A DNA stretch of 64,000 bases, from positions 434,001-498,000 of the forward strand of contig NZ_LFND01000003.1 of NCBI RefSeq assembly GCF_001045465.1, read 5' to 3'. Below, piece by piece: positions 8,136-18,300 of the stretch. Both the position numbers and the translations under genes were made by a program. Numbering within the stretch: position 1 is the stretch's first letter; the number at the start of each line of letters is the position of its first letter. The notes beneath the pieces were generated by a model. It was not told the origin of the DNA and did no database searches. It was given only the letters and a program-made list of their open reading frames with translations. Source of the stretch: Chryseobacterium angstadtii (GTDB taxonomy: Bacteria > Bacteroidota > Bacteroidia > Flavobacteriales > Weeksellaceae).

Positions 8136-9187
8136 TTTCTTGGGATAATTAGAGTGGCGGTGAAATTATTTTCCTGTTCGGCAGTTTGTAATTTATGGTT
8201 ATCCGAATACAGCAGGACAAGTCTTTCTTTCAGATTTTTTAACCCGGTTCCTGACAGGCTGTTTTTATCCAATGTGCTGTGGAGCTGGTTTTTGATAAAA
8301 AAAGAAATGTTCTGGGATGTTATCCGTATATCTATAAATATATAATTGTTGGAACTTCTTTTATCAATGCCGTGTTTCAATGCGTTTTCCACCAATGGAA
8401 CCATAAGCATGGGAGGAACATATATTCCCGGTTCCGCACTGTTGTTTATTTCCACATGTACCGGATTGTGGCAGCGTATCTGTTCGAGATCTATTACATT
8501 TTTTATAAATGAAATCTCAGTTTCCAGCGGGATCTTTTCTTTTGTGTTGATTTCCAGGAAAAAGCGCATGATTTGGGATAGTTTTTCAATCAGAAGGGCA
8601 GCTTTTGGACTTTCTTTATAGGCTTCGTAATAAATATTATTTAAAGAATTAAACAGAAAATGAGGCTGCAGCTGGGCTTTCAACAGTTTCATTTCGGTCA
8701 TCAGCTGCTTTCTTTCCATCTCTTCCTGCTTTTTCATGACCACAAAGGAGATTGAAACATGTTTCAGTAAAATAGCCAGCACAAAAGCTACAAAATTGGT
8801 TACAACCACATATGAAACATGGGCTATGCTGTTATTAAAGAAAGATGGTCTACTGTAAAGTTTACTGATGAAATGGGTCTCTACATATATTCTTACCAAT
8901 GAAGTCACTAAAAGAAGCAGAATTATTGATATAAAAAATAGAATTCTGTTCTGGTTGTATAGTTTGGGATAGATCAAAAGAAAATAAATGTATACAATGC
9001 CTGCAAAGCAAGAAAAAGCGCAGGTAGCTATGGCAGCAGCATATCCCGCTTCTCCAATACGAAGGTAAGTATACAACATGAATAGCAGATAAATAGTGAG
9101 CCATCCGCAGAGCTGATACCAAAAAAAGCTATTTTTATTGAACATGAATGATTTGAAAATATGAACATCTAAAAATAGGGATATCAT
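8132..9187 (-). CDS. LytS-like sensor histidine kinase (second pair)
   Basis: A 351-residue membrane kinase. Four or five hydrophobic segments lie in residues 20-150, followed by a short linker. The His_kinase core starts at LLKAQLQPHFLFNSLNN with phosphoacceptor H176. The ATPase part shows VENALKHGIDK and GTGLKNLKERL. No periplasmic sensor domain is present, so any signal is likely sensed in or near the membrane. The ATG at 9187 gives the longest form; the ATG at 9145 (MFNKNSFFWYQL) looks more like related kinases and may be the real start. The kinase and regulator genes overlap by ATGA. Confidence 0.9.
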   Translation of the reverse strand: MISLFLDVHIFKSFMFNKNSFFWYQLCGWLTIYLLFMLYTYLRIGEAGYAAAIATCAFSCFAGIVYIYFLLIYPKLYNQNRILFFISIILLLLVTSLVRIYVETHFISKLYSRPSFFNNSIAHVSYVVVTNFVAFVLAILLKHVSISFVVMKKQEEMERKQLMTEMKLLKAQLQPHFLFNSLNNIYYEAYKESPKAALLIEKLSQIMRFFLEINTKEKIPLETEISFIKNVIDLEQIRCHNPVHVEINNSAEPGIYVPPMLMVPLVENALKHGIDKRSSNNYIFIDIRITSQNISFFIKNQLHSTLDKNSLSGTGLKNLKERLVLLYSDNHKLQTAEQENNFTATLIIPRK

Positions 9188-9361
9188 CCTAATCTTTAAA
9201 AGATTTAAGAAGGATATTGAAACTATTTCAACAAATACCTTTTTACGTTCAACGGTTGCCAGGTTTCACTCAACCAGCCATTCTGTCGGCTCAATAAATC
9301 CTTTGGTTAAAATAATGATGATATGTATTGAATTACAGATACAGACAGGGCTGCCGCTCTA

Positions 9362-9369
9362 TAAATTTG
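9362..9369 (+). promoter_or_regulatory. Perfect -7 box for the DJ-1-like tandem
   Basis: TAAATTTG fits TAnnTTTG exactly and lies 26 bases before the ATG at 9396. No TTTG is seen at the usual -33 spacing. Confidence 0.4.
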
Positions 9370-9395
9370 TTTCTGTAAATCAAAAATGATCATCT

Positions 9396-10475
9396 ATGAA
9401 AATTTTAATTGTATGCTTTTTAATGCTGATGTTTGGGCAGTCGTTCGCACAAATCCATCCGGAAGAGCAGGATGTACGGAAAACATTAATGAACTATCTG
9501 AATGGCCGTAACAACGGAGATACCTTAATGCTTGCTTCTGCTTTTAATGCAAATGCTGATCTGCGCTATATCAATAAAGGCAGTTTCACGATATGGCCTA
9601 TAAAAGAATATATTAAAGGTATAACTCCCAACAAGAAACAGGATTGCATTTCAAGAATCATCAGTATCAATATCCGCAATACAGCAGCTCAGGCGATCAT
9701 AGAGATTGAATACCCTAAAAGATTATTCACCGATTATATCAATCTTCTGAAAATTAACGATAAATGGCTGATTGTTAACAAAATATTTTCAAGCCGCGAA
9801 ATCAATACAGCCAAAAGAATTCTGTTTGTATCAACAAGTCATGAAGATACCGGAAAGAAAACCGGATTACACTTAGGAGAAATTGCAGAAGCCCATAAAA
9901 TATTGAGTAATAATGGTTTTGAAATTGATTTTGCGAATCCAAAAGGTTTAAAATCAAGAGTGTATGAAACAGATGTCAATAATCCTTCAATACTTGAATT
10001 TATTCAGAATCAAAGTGCATTTCATCAATTTAGCAACCCTTTAAAGCTCTCTGAAATTATTCCGCAGAAATATTCAGCCATGTATATTTCCGGAGGACAC
10101 GGAGCGATGTGGGATTTACCTGCCCATCCGCAGCTGGATTCTATTATCCGCAGTATTTATGAGCAAAACGGTATTGTGGCAGCAGTCAGCCATGGTCCGG
10201 CCGCTTTAGTGAATGTTCATCTTTCCAATGGTGAGCTGCTTATAAAAGGAAAAAAACTGACCGCTTTTACCAACAAAGAAGAGAAGGAAAGCGGTTATCA
10301 TACTATAGTTCCTTTCTTACTGGAAAGTAAACTGAAAAAAGAGGGAAGTATTTTTAGTTCTTCCGGATCATGGCAGAAATATATTATCCGGGACGGACAA
10401 TTGATTACAGGTCAAAACCCTGCTTCTACTATTGCATTGGCAGAAGAAATTGTAAAAGCAATCAATCTTAAATAA
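9396..10475 (+). CDS. Secreted NTF2-like + DJ-1/PfpI fusion, nucleophile Cys replaced by Ser
   Basis: A 359-residue exported protein: signal peptide 1-19 (ending QSFAQ), NTF2-like/lumazine-binding domain about 20-135, and DJ-1/PfpI domain about 140-357. The PfpI part keeps HLGEIAEAHK (the conserved Glu), SGGHGAMWDL and the elbow region. The elbow reads AVSHGPAAL: residue 265, the catalytic Cys in Hsp31/YajL-type relatives, is Ser (codon AGC), followed by H266. The copy just downstream keeps Cys. A Ser here would abolish ordinary thiol chemistry, so this copy may be inactive, structural or altered in activity. The 43-bp gap to the next gene implies one transcript. Function in the family (glyoxalase, chaperone, protease-like) cannot be assigned. 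Confidence 0.88.
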   Translation: MKILIVCFLMLMFGQSFAQIHPEEQDVRKTLMNYLNGRNNGDTLMLASAFNANADLRYINKGSFTIWPIKEYIKGITPNKKQDCISRIISINIRNTAAQAIIEIEYPKRLFTDYINLLKINDKWLIVNKIFSSREINTAKRILFVSTSHEDTGKKTGLHLGEIAEAHKILSNNGFEIDFANPKGLKSRVYETDVNNPSILEFIQNQSAFHQFSNPLKLSEIIPQKYSAMYISGGHGAMWDLPAHPQLDSIIRSIYEQNGIVAAVSHGPAALVNVHLSNGELLIKGKKLTAFTNKEEKESGYHTIVPFLLESKLKKEGSIFSSSGSWQKYIIRDGQLITGQNPASTIALAEEIVKAINLK

Positions 10476-10518
10476 ATCCTCCCTTCATTTCTATTGTAAA
10501 CAATTTAATACCCATATT

Positions 10519-11628
10519 ATGAAAAAGATTTTTCTCATGTTTTGTCTGATGATGTGTTCTACGGTTCTTTTTGCCCAGCAGGATCAGTCGGATACGGAAC
10601 TTATCAGAGCAACCCTCAACAATTATATTGAAGGAAAAATTAATGGAGACACAGCCCGTCTGTCGTCTGCATTTCATCCGCACGCAGATCTCCGATACCG
10701 GGATTTTAATACCGGAAAACTAATGCCTTTTTCCAGCTCGGAATACGTCAAAGGATTCAGACCCGGAAGAAAGATCAACTTTATCGGCAAAATCATTTCC
10801 ATTGATGTTGCAGGGCATGCTGCTCAGGCAAAAGTAGAGATACAATATCCCGCTGTAACCTACGTAGACTATGTAAATCTGCTGAAGATTGATGACGAAT
10901 GGGCGATTGCCAGCAAGGTGCTCTCAAGTTATCCGGTTCGTAAGAAAGTGCTTTTCGTCATTACCAGCCACGATCAATTAGGGAACAGCGGCAGAAAGAC
11001 AGGTTTCCATTTGGGAGAAGTGGCACAGGCTTATAAACCTTTTTATGATGCAGGTTATGATATAGATTTTGCCAGCCCGAAAGGAGGAAAAACACATAGC
11101 TATGGTGCGGATATGAATAATGCGGCAGATGTCTGGTTCATACAGAATAGGGAAGCTACCGGAAAGCTGTTCAATGCTTCCAAACTGTCTGAAATTGTTC
11201 CTAAAAAATACGATGCCGTTTACTTTGCGGGAGGACACGGGGTGATGTGGGATCTTGTTAATGACAGCGCCAGTGAAATGATTACAAGAACAATATATGA
11301 AAATAACGGAGTAGTGGGTGCGGTATGTCACGGGCCGGCAGCGCTCACTAATGTAAAACTCTCCAACGGGCGTTTCCTGATTCAGGGCAAAGTATTGACT
11401 TCATTCACAAACAAGGAAGAAAGAGAGATTGAGCTGGATAAAGTGGTTCCGTTTTTACTACAGGATGAACTTCAGAAAAAGGGCGGAATGTTTAAGCCTC
11501 TTGCCAATTGGCAAAGCAATGTACAGGTAGATCAACGTCTGGTTACAGGACAAAATCCGGCTTCTACCGGAAAACTGGCGGAAGAGATGATTCGTTTGCT
11601 TAAAAATAAATCGTTGGGAAGAAATTAA
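10519..11628 (+). CDS. Secreted NTF2-like + DJ-1/PfpI fusion, intact nucleophile
   Basis: A 369-residue paralogue of the preceding protein with the same layout: signal peptide 1-20 (LFAQ), NTF2-like domain about 22-138 and DJ-1/PfpI domain about 142-365. The elbow reads AVCHGPAAL with C270 and H271, and HLGEVAQAY supplies the conserved Glu (E167), so the usual Cys-His-Glu set is present. Hsp31-like members act on glyoxals or damaged proteins; an exported form with a fused cone-fold domain has no clear precedent that I know. Two secreted copies in a row, one with and one without the Cys, suggest duplication followed by specialisation. A good terminator follows. Confidence 0.9.
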   Translation: MKKIFLMFCLMMCSTVLFAQQDQSDTELIRATLNNYIEGKINGDTARLSSAFHPHADLRYRDFNTGKLMPFSSSEYVKGFRPGRKINFIGKIISIDVAGHAAQAKVEIQYPAVTYVDYVNLLKIDDEWAIASKVLSSYPVRKKVLFVITSHDQLGNSGRKTGFHLGEVAQAYKPFYDAGYDIDFASPKGGKTHSYGADMNNAADVWFIQNREATGKLFNASKLSEIVPKKYDAVYFAGGHGVMWDLVNDSASEMITRTIYENNGVVGAVCHGPAALTNVKLSNGRFLIQGKVLTSFTNKEEREIELDKVVPFLLQDELQKKGGMFKPLANWQSNVQVDQRLVTGQNPASTGKLAEEMIRLLKNKSLGRN

Positions 11629-11690
11629 TAATATAATAGAGGCGGATTTTCATTTTAATGGTTTGACAGGCGTGGTGTCCTGATAATAGG

Positions 11691-11723
11691 AAGGCATCAG
11701 GATTACGATCCTGATGTTTTTTT
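11691..11723 (+). terminator. Rho-independent terminator after the DJ-1-like pair
   Basis: A perfect 9-bp stem CATCAGGAT/ATCCTGATG (11695-11716) with a TACG tetraloop is followed by seven T. Confidence 0.88.
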
Positions 11724-11800
11724 GCATGAACAAAACAGAGATACCGGCCTTTTTGAAATACATTCAATATAACAATGATTAACGGTCTAAAATCTCATTA

Positions 11801-11891
11801 TTTTACTCGGATAATATGCTTTTTAGTCTGCACACAGGATATTATGGTATTTTGTCTGCTATTCTGCCGGGTTTCCCTTCTTTTACTCGGA
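11801..11891 (+). promoter_or_regulatory. 11-base direct repeat pair upstream of the adenosine deaminase gene
   Basis: TTTTACTCGGA occurs at 11801-11811 and again at 11881-11891, exactly 80 bases apart. Both copies lie in the gap before the deaminase start and could be binding sites. The rest of the gap 11724-11989 is AT-rich with no gene seen. Confidence 0.3.
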
Positions 11892-11989
11892 AAATTTGTC
11901 TTATTTTTATAGTTAATTTTATTTAGACCTTTTTTCAAAAATTGCTGGGCATATTCAATGGTGCAAAGCAATTTTTAATATTCAATATT

Positions 11990-13498
11990 ATGATGAGAAA
12001 ATACTTTACCTATATTTTGCTTTTTGGATTTCCATTGTTTGGATGCCAGAACAGACCGGCTGAAAAATCCGATTATCAGAAAAACTGGACTTTATTGGAA
12101 CAGGAAAATGAATCGATTGCTTTTGATGCCGATATCAAATTATCTGATGCTGAAAAGGTATTGGATGAACAATTATTTCAGCTGAGAAAACAATTCCTTA
12201 CCGAGACCAATAAGCAGAAAATACCTTTGTTTAATCGTTCTTTTAATGAAATAAAACCATTGATAGAAGGAAATAAACTCTTTGAAATATTTCAGTCGAT
12301 GCCCAAAGGCGGCCTGCTGCATACCCACAGCGGAGGCATAACGGATGTAAAGTGGATTATTGCAACAGCCAGAAAGTATAAAGAATGTTATGTGTATGAT
12401 GGGACAGACAATGACCAGTTTATTTTCGGACAGCTGGCGTTTTTTGAAGAAGGGAAGGAGGCAAAAGGATTTGTGAGCCTTAACAAAAAGCTTCTTTCAG
12501 ATCCCGGTTTTGAAAAAAAGCTGGCAGATCTTCTCATCCTGAAACGGGACAACCTGTGTACCTATACTGATTACTGGATTGAATTCGAGAAACGTTTTAA
12601 ACGAATCAGTCTATTGCTGCCTTACCGTCCTTTTTTTAAGGAATATTATACGAAAGGCTTCCAGGATTTGGTGAAAAATAATGTACAGCATGTTGAAATC
12701 AGGTTTATTTTTGATGAACTCTATGATTTTCAGCATGGAAAATATCCATTGAAAACCTCAATTACAGATTTGCAGGAGGTGGTTAAAGAAATCAGGAAAT
12801 TAAACCCGCAGTTCAGTTTAAAATTAATTTATTCAAGTTTTAAATTTCTAGATTCGAAGAGTATTGAAAAACAGCTTGAAATAGCTTTTGAACTCAAAAA
12901 AGAGTTTCCGGATACGATTTCCGGATTTGACCTTGTTGCGGATGAGGCTGCCGGAAACAGCGTGTATTCTTTCAGGGAAAATTGGATGAAACTGGATGAA
13001 CTCAGCAAAAAGTATGGGGTAAAGATGCCCCTTTTTCTTCATGCCGGGGAAAGCAATTCTGTATTTAACAAAAATATTCTGGATATCTCATCATTGGACA
13101 ACCCAAGAATCGGACACGGTCTGAATCTGATTTATTTTCCAAAAACAATGGAGCTGATCAGAAAACAAAATAAATTGGTTGAAGTAAGCCCGATCAGTAA
13201 CCAGATTCTAGGTTACGTGAGCGATCTGCGGAACCACCCTGCAAGAGTCTTGCTCAGCAACGGAATCCAGTGTTCCATTAACAGCGATGACCCGAGTGTG
13301 TACGGATATGAAGGTCTCGGCTATGATTTTTGGGTAGCATTTGTTGCCTGGGAACTTGATGTAAAGGCACTGAAGAAACTGGTTTTTAATTCCATCAGCT
13401 ATTCTTCCCTGAATGAAAGTGAAAAGAAGAAGGCATTGCTTTATCTGGACCGGCAATGGAATGATTTTGTTCAGAAAATGAATGGGAAACTCAAATAA
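11990..13498 (+). CDS. Lipoprotein adenosine deaminase-like metal hydrolase
   Basis: A 502-residue zinc amidohydrolase of the adenosine/AMP deaminase fold. Metal and catalytic residues are visible: H111-T-H113 (HTHSGG), H351 and E354 (FLHAGES), the His in RIGHGLNL, and D433-D434 (NSDDPSVYG). Length and layout resemble the extracellular ADGF/CECR1-type deaminases more than the short cytosolic enzyme. The start at 11990 (MM) gives a lipoprotein signal ending in FGC, with Cys19 as the likely lipidated residue. A start at 11942 would bury that signal, so I reject it. It would convert adenosine to inosine, or a related substrate, outside the inner membrane. It appears to be a single-gene unit with terminators on both sides. 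Confidence 0.85.
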   Translation: MMRKYFTYILLFGFPLFGCQNRPAEKSDYQKNWTLLEQENESIAFDADIKLSDAEKVLDEQLFQLRKQFLTETNKQKIPLFNRSFNEIKPLIEGNKLFEIFQSMPKGGLLHTHSGGITDVKWIIATARKYKECYVYDGTDNDQFIFGQLAFFEEGKEAKGFVSLNKKLLSDPGFEKKLADLLILKRDNLCTYTDYWIEFEKRFKRISLLLPYRPFFKEYYTKGFQDLVKNNVQHVEIRFIFDELYDFQHGKYPLKTSITDLQEVVKEIRKLNPQFSLKLIYSSFKFLDSKSIEKQLEIAFELKKEFPDTISGFDLVADEAAGNSVYSFRENWMKLDELSKKYGVKMPLFLHAGESNSVFNKNILDISSLDNPRIGHGLNLIYFPKTMELIRKQNKLVEVSPISNQILGYVSDLRNHPARVLLSNGIQCSINSDDPSVYGYEGLGYDFWVAFVAWELDVKALKKLVFNSISYSSLNESEKKKALLYLDRQWNDFVQKMNGKLK

Positions 13499-13550
13499 TG
13501 AATTGGACGGTAGTTTTATGAGACTTATCGTACCGTGCAGATTATAAAAC

Positions 13551-13580
13551 AAAAAGAGGCTTACAACAGCCTCTTTTTTT
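13551..13580. terminator. Bidirectional terminator
   Basis: An 11-bp stem (AAAAAGAGGCT with AGCCTCTTTTT) and a 6-base loop, flanked by A- and T-runs. It lies between the convergent deaminase gene and the small secreted-protein gene and serves both. Confidence 0.88.
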
Positions 13581-13607
13581 GTATCCGAATGATTACTTTT
13601 AAAGGAT

Positions 13608-14093
13608 TTATTTTTTTGGTTTCAAAGAAAGATTATCTATGTAAACGGCCTGATGTATGCCGTTCAGCAAAACTTTCAGACCCAGATGAGTATCTTTTTT
13701 TAAAGCAATTGTGAATACTCTTTTATCGCCGGTGATCTTTGAGGGTTTGGCTATTGAAGTATATGATTTTGTATCGGATGCATTGCCTATTGAGAACAGT
13801 TCCAGGGAGGTTTCTCCTCCGTTATCTGAAATATCAAACGCAAGTGTATAGGTCCCGCTTTTAATTTTTGGAGTCACTAAATACATGCTTTCTCCGGGGC
13901 TGAACATGGAATAAAATATAATTCTTTTGTCTTTGGCGTAAAGCATTGCTTTTCCTTCCTGAGCGGTCCAGCATTTGTTCATCTCTTTCCACGTATCAAA
14001 ATTTTCTGTGATGGCGGATACGGTGTTGCATTGTGCCTGGGTTAGCAGGAAGCCTCCTAAAGTCACAATTCCTGAAAATATAATTTTTTTCAT
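13608..14093 (-). CDS. Small secreted beta-sandwich-like protein, function unknown
   Basis: A 161-residue protein with a signal peptide (1-20, LLTQAQ). The mature part begins CNTVSAITENFDTW...CWTAQEG, and later has YLVTPKIKSGTYTLAFDISD and AVYIDNLSLKP. This resembles the choice-of-anchor or MAM-like jelly-roll modules of Bacteroidetes surface proteins (the 'FDtwP.CW' start and 'iDnvsl' end), but there is no C-terminal sorting domain. Two Cys could form a disulfide. It is probably a stand-alone carbohydrate- or ligand-binding secreted protein. The family assignment is tentative. It is divergent from the NRPS operon across the long AT-rich gap. Confidence 0.7.
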   Translation of the reverse strand: MKKIIFSGIVTLGGFLLTQAQCNTVSAITENFDTWKEMNKCWTAQEGKAMLYAKDKRIIFYSMFSPGESMYLVTPKIKSGTYTLAFDISDNGGETSLELFSIGNASDTKSYTSIAKPSKITGDKRVFTIALKKDTHLGLKVLLNGIHQAVYIDNLSLKPKK

Positions 14094-15019
14094 ATATTAT
14101 CTATACATTATCACGTAAAAGTAGTTAAAAAAGGTTACATCAGAAAGCGGTTTTTTAGTAATTGGGCTGAATTTCAGACTTTCTTACGATTTATATTATA
14201 TACTTTGGAAAGGTTTGTTGGAGGGAATTTCTTAAACTCTGTTTTATTCAGGATGCATTCTGAAAAATTGACTGCGAATGAGGTTTTGTTCTTTTTCCGA
14301 TTTCTCAAAAATACCTATTGTTTCTTATTTGAATCGTAAATGGTACAATCAGGATTTTGTTCTATAAATTACTTGTATTGATTAAAAATATAAGTCAGAA
14401 AATAAAAATATTTTTTTGTTATTATTCAAGAATTTCAGTCTTGAATATCGTCACAATTCTTATTGTCATTGATTTTTTAATTAGTAAATAATTCCATTTT
14501 TCATGAATGGTAATAATTTGCCGTTTGTTTCAGTGTTGATCACATGATTTGGAGTCTGCTATTTTATAATACGAAACAGATTTCGGATTTTATTTCATAA
14601 ATAAAAACGGGCATTGAAATATAAAGTGATCTTTAAATTTGAGTTATGTTTTTGCTGTTGTGAAATTTTTTTTAACAGTTTTTAAGACTTAAAAAAATCT
14701 TTTTTTATCATTCTGTGGTGAATATTAAAAAAAATATTTATAACTTTTGTTGAAAATTAAATTTATATTGTTTTGATATTCATATGTTTATATATGTTTA
14801 TATCTAATATTAACAATTTTTTTTATACGAAATATCATTTCGGAGTGAATTTTTTTTATTTTAGCACCAGAAAACTAAGGATAAAAAAACACAACCAGAA
14901 ACTCTTAATAAGCTAAAATGCTCTTTTAAGTATTCTTTTCTCCTTTTTTTAAAATTTTAACTTTTTCGCACTTAATGTGAATTAGGTGGCGGAGCTATCA
15001 ATAACCATTTTGAAAATCT
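14094..15019 (+). promoter_or_regulatory. Long AT-rich leader region upstream of the NRPS operon
   Basis: About 926 bases with no convincing gene and very high AT. It carries a tandem repeat of ATATGTTTAT (14782-14801), a perfect palindrome (14828-14842) and a near -7 box TATTTTAG (14857-14864). It probably holds the operon promoter and control sites. If transcription starts near 14870, the leader of the first NRPS gene is nearly 480 bases long. Confidence 0.45.
14828..14842. promoter_or_regulatory. Palindromic operator candidate (6-3-6)
   Basis: CGAAAT-ATC-ATTTCG is a perfect inverted repeat ending 14 bases before the candidate -7 box at 14857, overlapping the expected -33 region. This is a natural place for a dimeric repressor or activator of the NRPS operon. 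Confidence 0.35.
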
Positions 15020-15310
15020 ATGAGCTTTACTCAGGAGAGGTATGTCAGCTATACCAAGTACCGTTTTGAACAGAAAATTAAACCCAAACCTACCGGAAGT
15101 AAGTTTGATATTTCTATTGCAAAAGTGATTATTAAGGGAATATATCCCAAAAAAGGAATCGGAAATCTTCTACTCAATTCATCTGTACTTGTTTATTTAT
15201 CGGCTGTCATATGTTATTTAAAGATTTTGAAAGTTTATAGACCCGATACAATTCTGAAAGTCAACACTCAACAAAAAACAAGTTGTAAGAATAGATTTCT
15301 TACAGCGTAG
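15020..15310 (+). CDS. Small hypothetical ORF in the NRPS leader
   Basis: An open frame of 96 codons ending 38 bases before the first NRPS gene. The product is basic with one hydrophobic stretch (LLLNSSVLVYLSAVICYL). I recognise no family, and it does not extend the truncated condensation domain of the next protein. It may be a leader peptide, a degenerate remnant or a chance frame. Confidence 0.22.
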   Translation: MSFTQERYVSYTKYRFEQKIKPKPTGSKFDISIAKVIIKGIYPKKGIGNLLLNSSVLVYLSAVICYLKILKVYRPDTILKVNTQQKTSCKNRFLTA

Positions 15311-15348
15311 TCGAATCACTGAAGTATACCCCTTATCACATTTAAAAT

Positions 15349-18300
15349 ATGCTAAATACATCCTCTTTATCTAATATTTTTTGGCTAAATAAGACAAAAA
15401 ACAAAGAAGCTATTGTTTTATCTGAAAAGGAGACAGAATATTTGGAAATACAGATCTCCAGAGATCAATTGGATCGTTTTCTGAGAATTTCCAGGGATAA
15501 TTCTTTATCCAAATTAGCCATTGTTTCCTCTGTTTTTTCTTTCTTGCTTGATAGGTATTTTGATCATTATCAGAATGTTATCAAAATTTATCCAAGTGAG
15601 CTTATCCCATTGAATAACAGTGTATTAGTTGAGGTTCAGCATGAAAAGGAAATTACTTTTAAAGACCAGCTAAAGAGCTTTGCGAACGAAATTAAAGAGG
15701 TGGTTTCCCATTCAGATTATGATCCGTCCCATCTTGATTTGACCGCCTATTCAGGCTTTTCTATTCAGCTGGGGCAGAAATTTGAATCTGTACAGGATGA
15801 TATCTCCCTTTTTTATAACGAATCGGATGATACTGTTGTTTTAGCTGTTTATTACAAAGCTGCTTATCCGGGATATGTTATGGAAAGCCTGCTGAACAGT
15901 TTTATTCATATCCTGTCTGATTATGACAGACTGTTGGACACAAACGTTGCTGATTATGCTCTTTTGACTGAACAGGAAACAGCAGGGATTCTTAATCGTT
16001 TTAATACCGTAACGGACTATCCTTCAGATAAAACCATTGTAGATTTGTTTGAATCACAGGCTCGTGAGAATCCTGATGCACTGGCTGTAGCCTATGGAGA
16101 TATAGCGTTAAGTTATGCCGATTTAAACAGAGAATCCAATCGCTTAGCTCATTATCTTAAAGATCGATATACTATTCAGGCCGATGATTTGATCTGTATA
16201 CAGCTGCCACGCAGTGAAAAGATGATCATCTCTATTTTGGGAATATTAAAATCAGGAGGAGCTTATGTTCCGGTTGATATTGATTATCCTAAAGAAAGAG
16301 TAGATTATATTCTGGCCGATACCCGCGCCAAAGTGAATATAGATGCAGCATTCTTAGCTGAATTTGACGAATTAAAAAATGAATACCCAGTAAAAAATCC
16401 GGAATCTGATATCAGACCCGATCATTTAGCCTATGTAATTTATACGTCAGGAACTACCGGAAAACCTAAAGGGGTAATGATTGAACATCAAAATGTATTT
16501 CATTCTACCATCAACAGGATTCATTTCTATGCGATTGAAAGCATGCTGCTGGTTCCTTCTTTTTCTTTTGACTCTTCAGTGGCGGTGATTTTCGGTACTT
16601 TATGCAGCGGTGGAAGATTGTTTATAGAAAGCAGTATTCATGTAAAAGATGTAGAGTACATTTCCTATCAGATTATACGGCATAAAATCCAGGGATTATT
16701 GTGCGTACCTAATTACTATTCCAGTTTACTTCCTTATCTGAGTGAAAACATATTGGGAAAAAATACATTGCAGCATGTAATTGTAGCCGGAGAAGAATTA
16801 AGTAAAAGCTTAGTAATCAACCATCAGAAATACAGTGACGCCGTACTGTATAACGAATACGGTCCTACAGAATGCGCAGTATGGTCATCCGTTTCCATTG
16901 TGAATGATCCTGATGTACATATTGGAAAATCAATTGCCAATACACAGATTTATATTTTAGACGAATACGGTCATGTAGTCCCTGTAGGAGTAAGCGGTGA
17001 GTTGTATATCGCAGGTTCCGGTTTAGCCCGTGGTTACTTAAACAGAGAGGATCTTACCGCAGAAAAATTTGTAGACAATCCTTTTGCAGAAGGCACCAAA
17101 ATGTACCGCACGGGAGACCTGGGAAGATGGCTGCCGGACGGTAATATCGAATACCTGGGAAGAATAGACCACCAAGTTAAAATCCGTGGACACCGTATTG
17201 AATTAGGGGAAATTGACAGTCAGGTACTTTCTTACAGCGATACCATCAAATCCGCTGTTACAGAAGTCAAAGAACATAATGGCGACAAGAACCTTGTTGT
17301 ATATTTTGTAAGCGATTCTGCCATAGACAAACAGGAACTGGCTTATTATTTAGAAACCAAGCTTCCCCAATACATGCTTCCAGGTTTTTATGTAGCATTG
17401 GATAGTATTCCTTTAACCAGCAACGGAAAAATAGACAGAACGAAACTCCCTGCAGTAGGTTCAGAGGATCTGATCAAAACCGAATACGTAGCCGCAGAAA
17501 CTGCCGCCGAAAAAGCATTGGTAGATGTTTGCGAACAGGTCTTAAAACATAGTCCTATCAGCATCCGCGACAACTATTATAATCTAGGAGGAGACTCTAT
17601 CAAATCTATTCAGATTGTATCCAGACTTCGTCAGCGCGGGTATACCCTTAAAGTAGAGCATATCTTACAATATCCTGTATTAGAAGAACTTTCCCGCTAT
17701 ATCACCACTGATGTTGTATCGATAGATCAGTCTGTGGTTACAGGAGCCAGTGTTCTTACTCCTATCCAGAGATACTTCTTTGAAAGTGAAGAAATGGCGG
17801 ACAAGAATTATTATAACCAGTCCGTTATTTTAAAAAGTACAGAAAGACTTTCCGCTTCTGTATTGGAGTCTTCAATCCAGACTTTAGTGGCTCATCACGA
17901 TGCATTAAGGATGGAATATCAGGAAAATGATGGAGTCTGGAGCCAGTATAATGCAGGAGCAGAAGGAAATCATTACCGATTTGAATCCTTTGACATAAGA
18001 AATGAAGGTTCCGTTCAAAATGAATCAGCTGCCTTACAAAAAATAGGAGAGACCCTTCAAAGCACCATAAACATTGGATCAGGAGTTTTATTCCATATCG
18101 CTCATGTTTCGATGAGTGATGGTGACCGTATTATTTTAGTGATTCACCATTTGGTTGTAGATGGTGTTTCATGGAGAATTTTGCTGGAAGATTTAGAGCA
18201 TTTATATCAATCCGGAATTAAAGAAGAGTCTTATTCTCTTCCATCCAAAACAGATGCTTTCCAAAGTTGGGGAGCGGCATTGGAAGAATATAGCAATAGC

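Noticed and set aside
11942..11989. Longer start for the adenosine deaminase gene
   Set aside because: It would place 16 residues before the lipoprotein signal and hide it.
14782..14801. Tandem ATATGTTTAT as a mobile-element end
   Set aside because: Only two 10-base units, no transposase or inverted partner; noted only as part of the control region.
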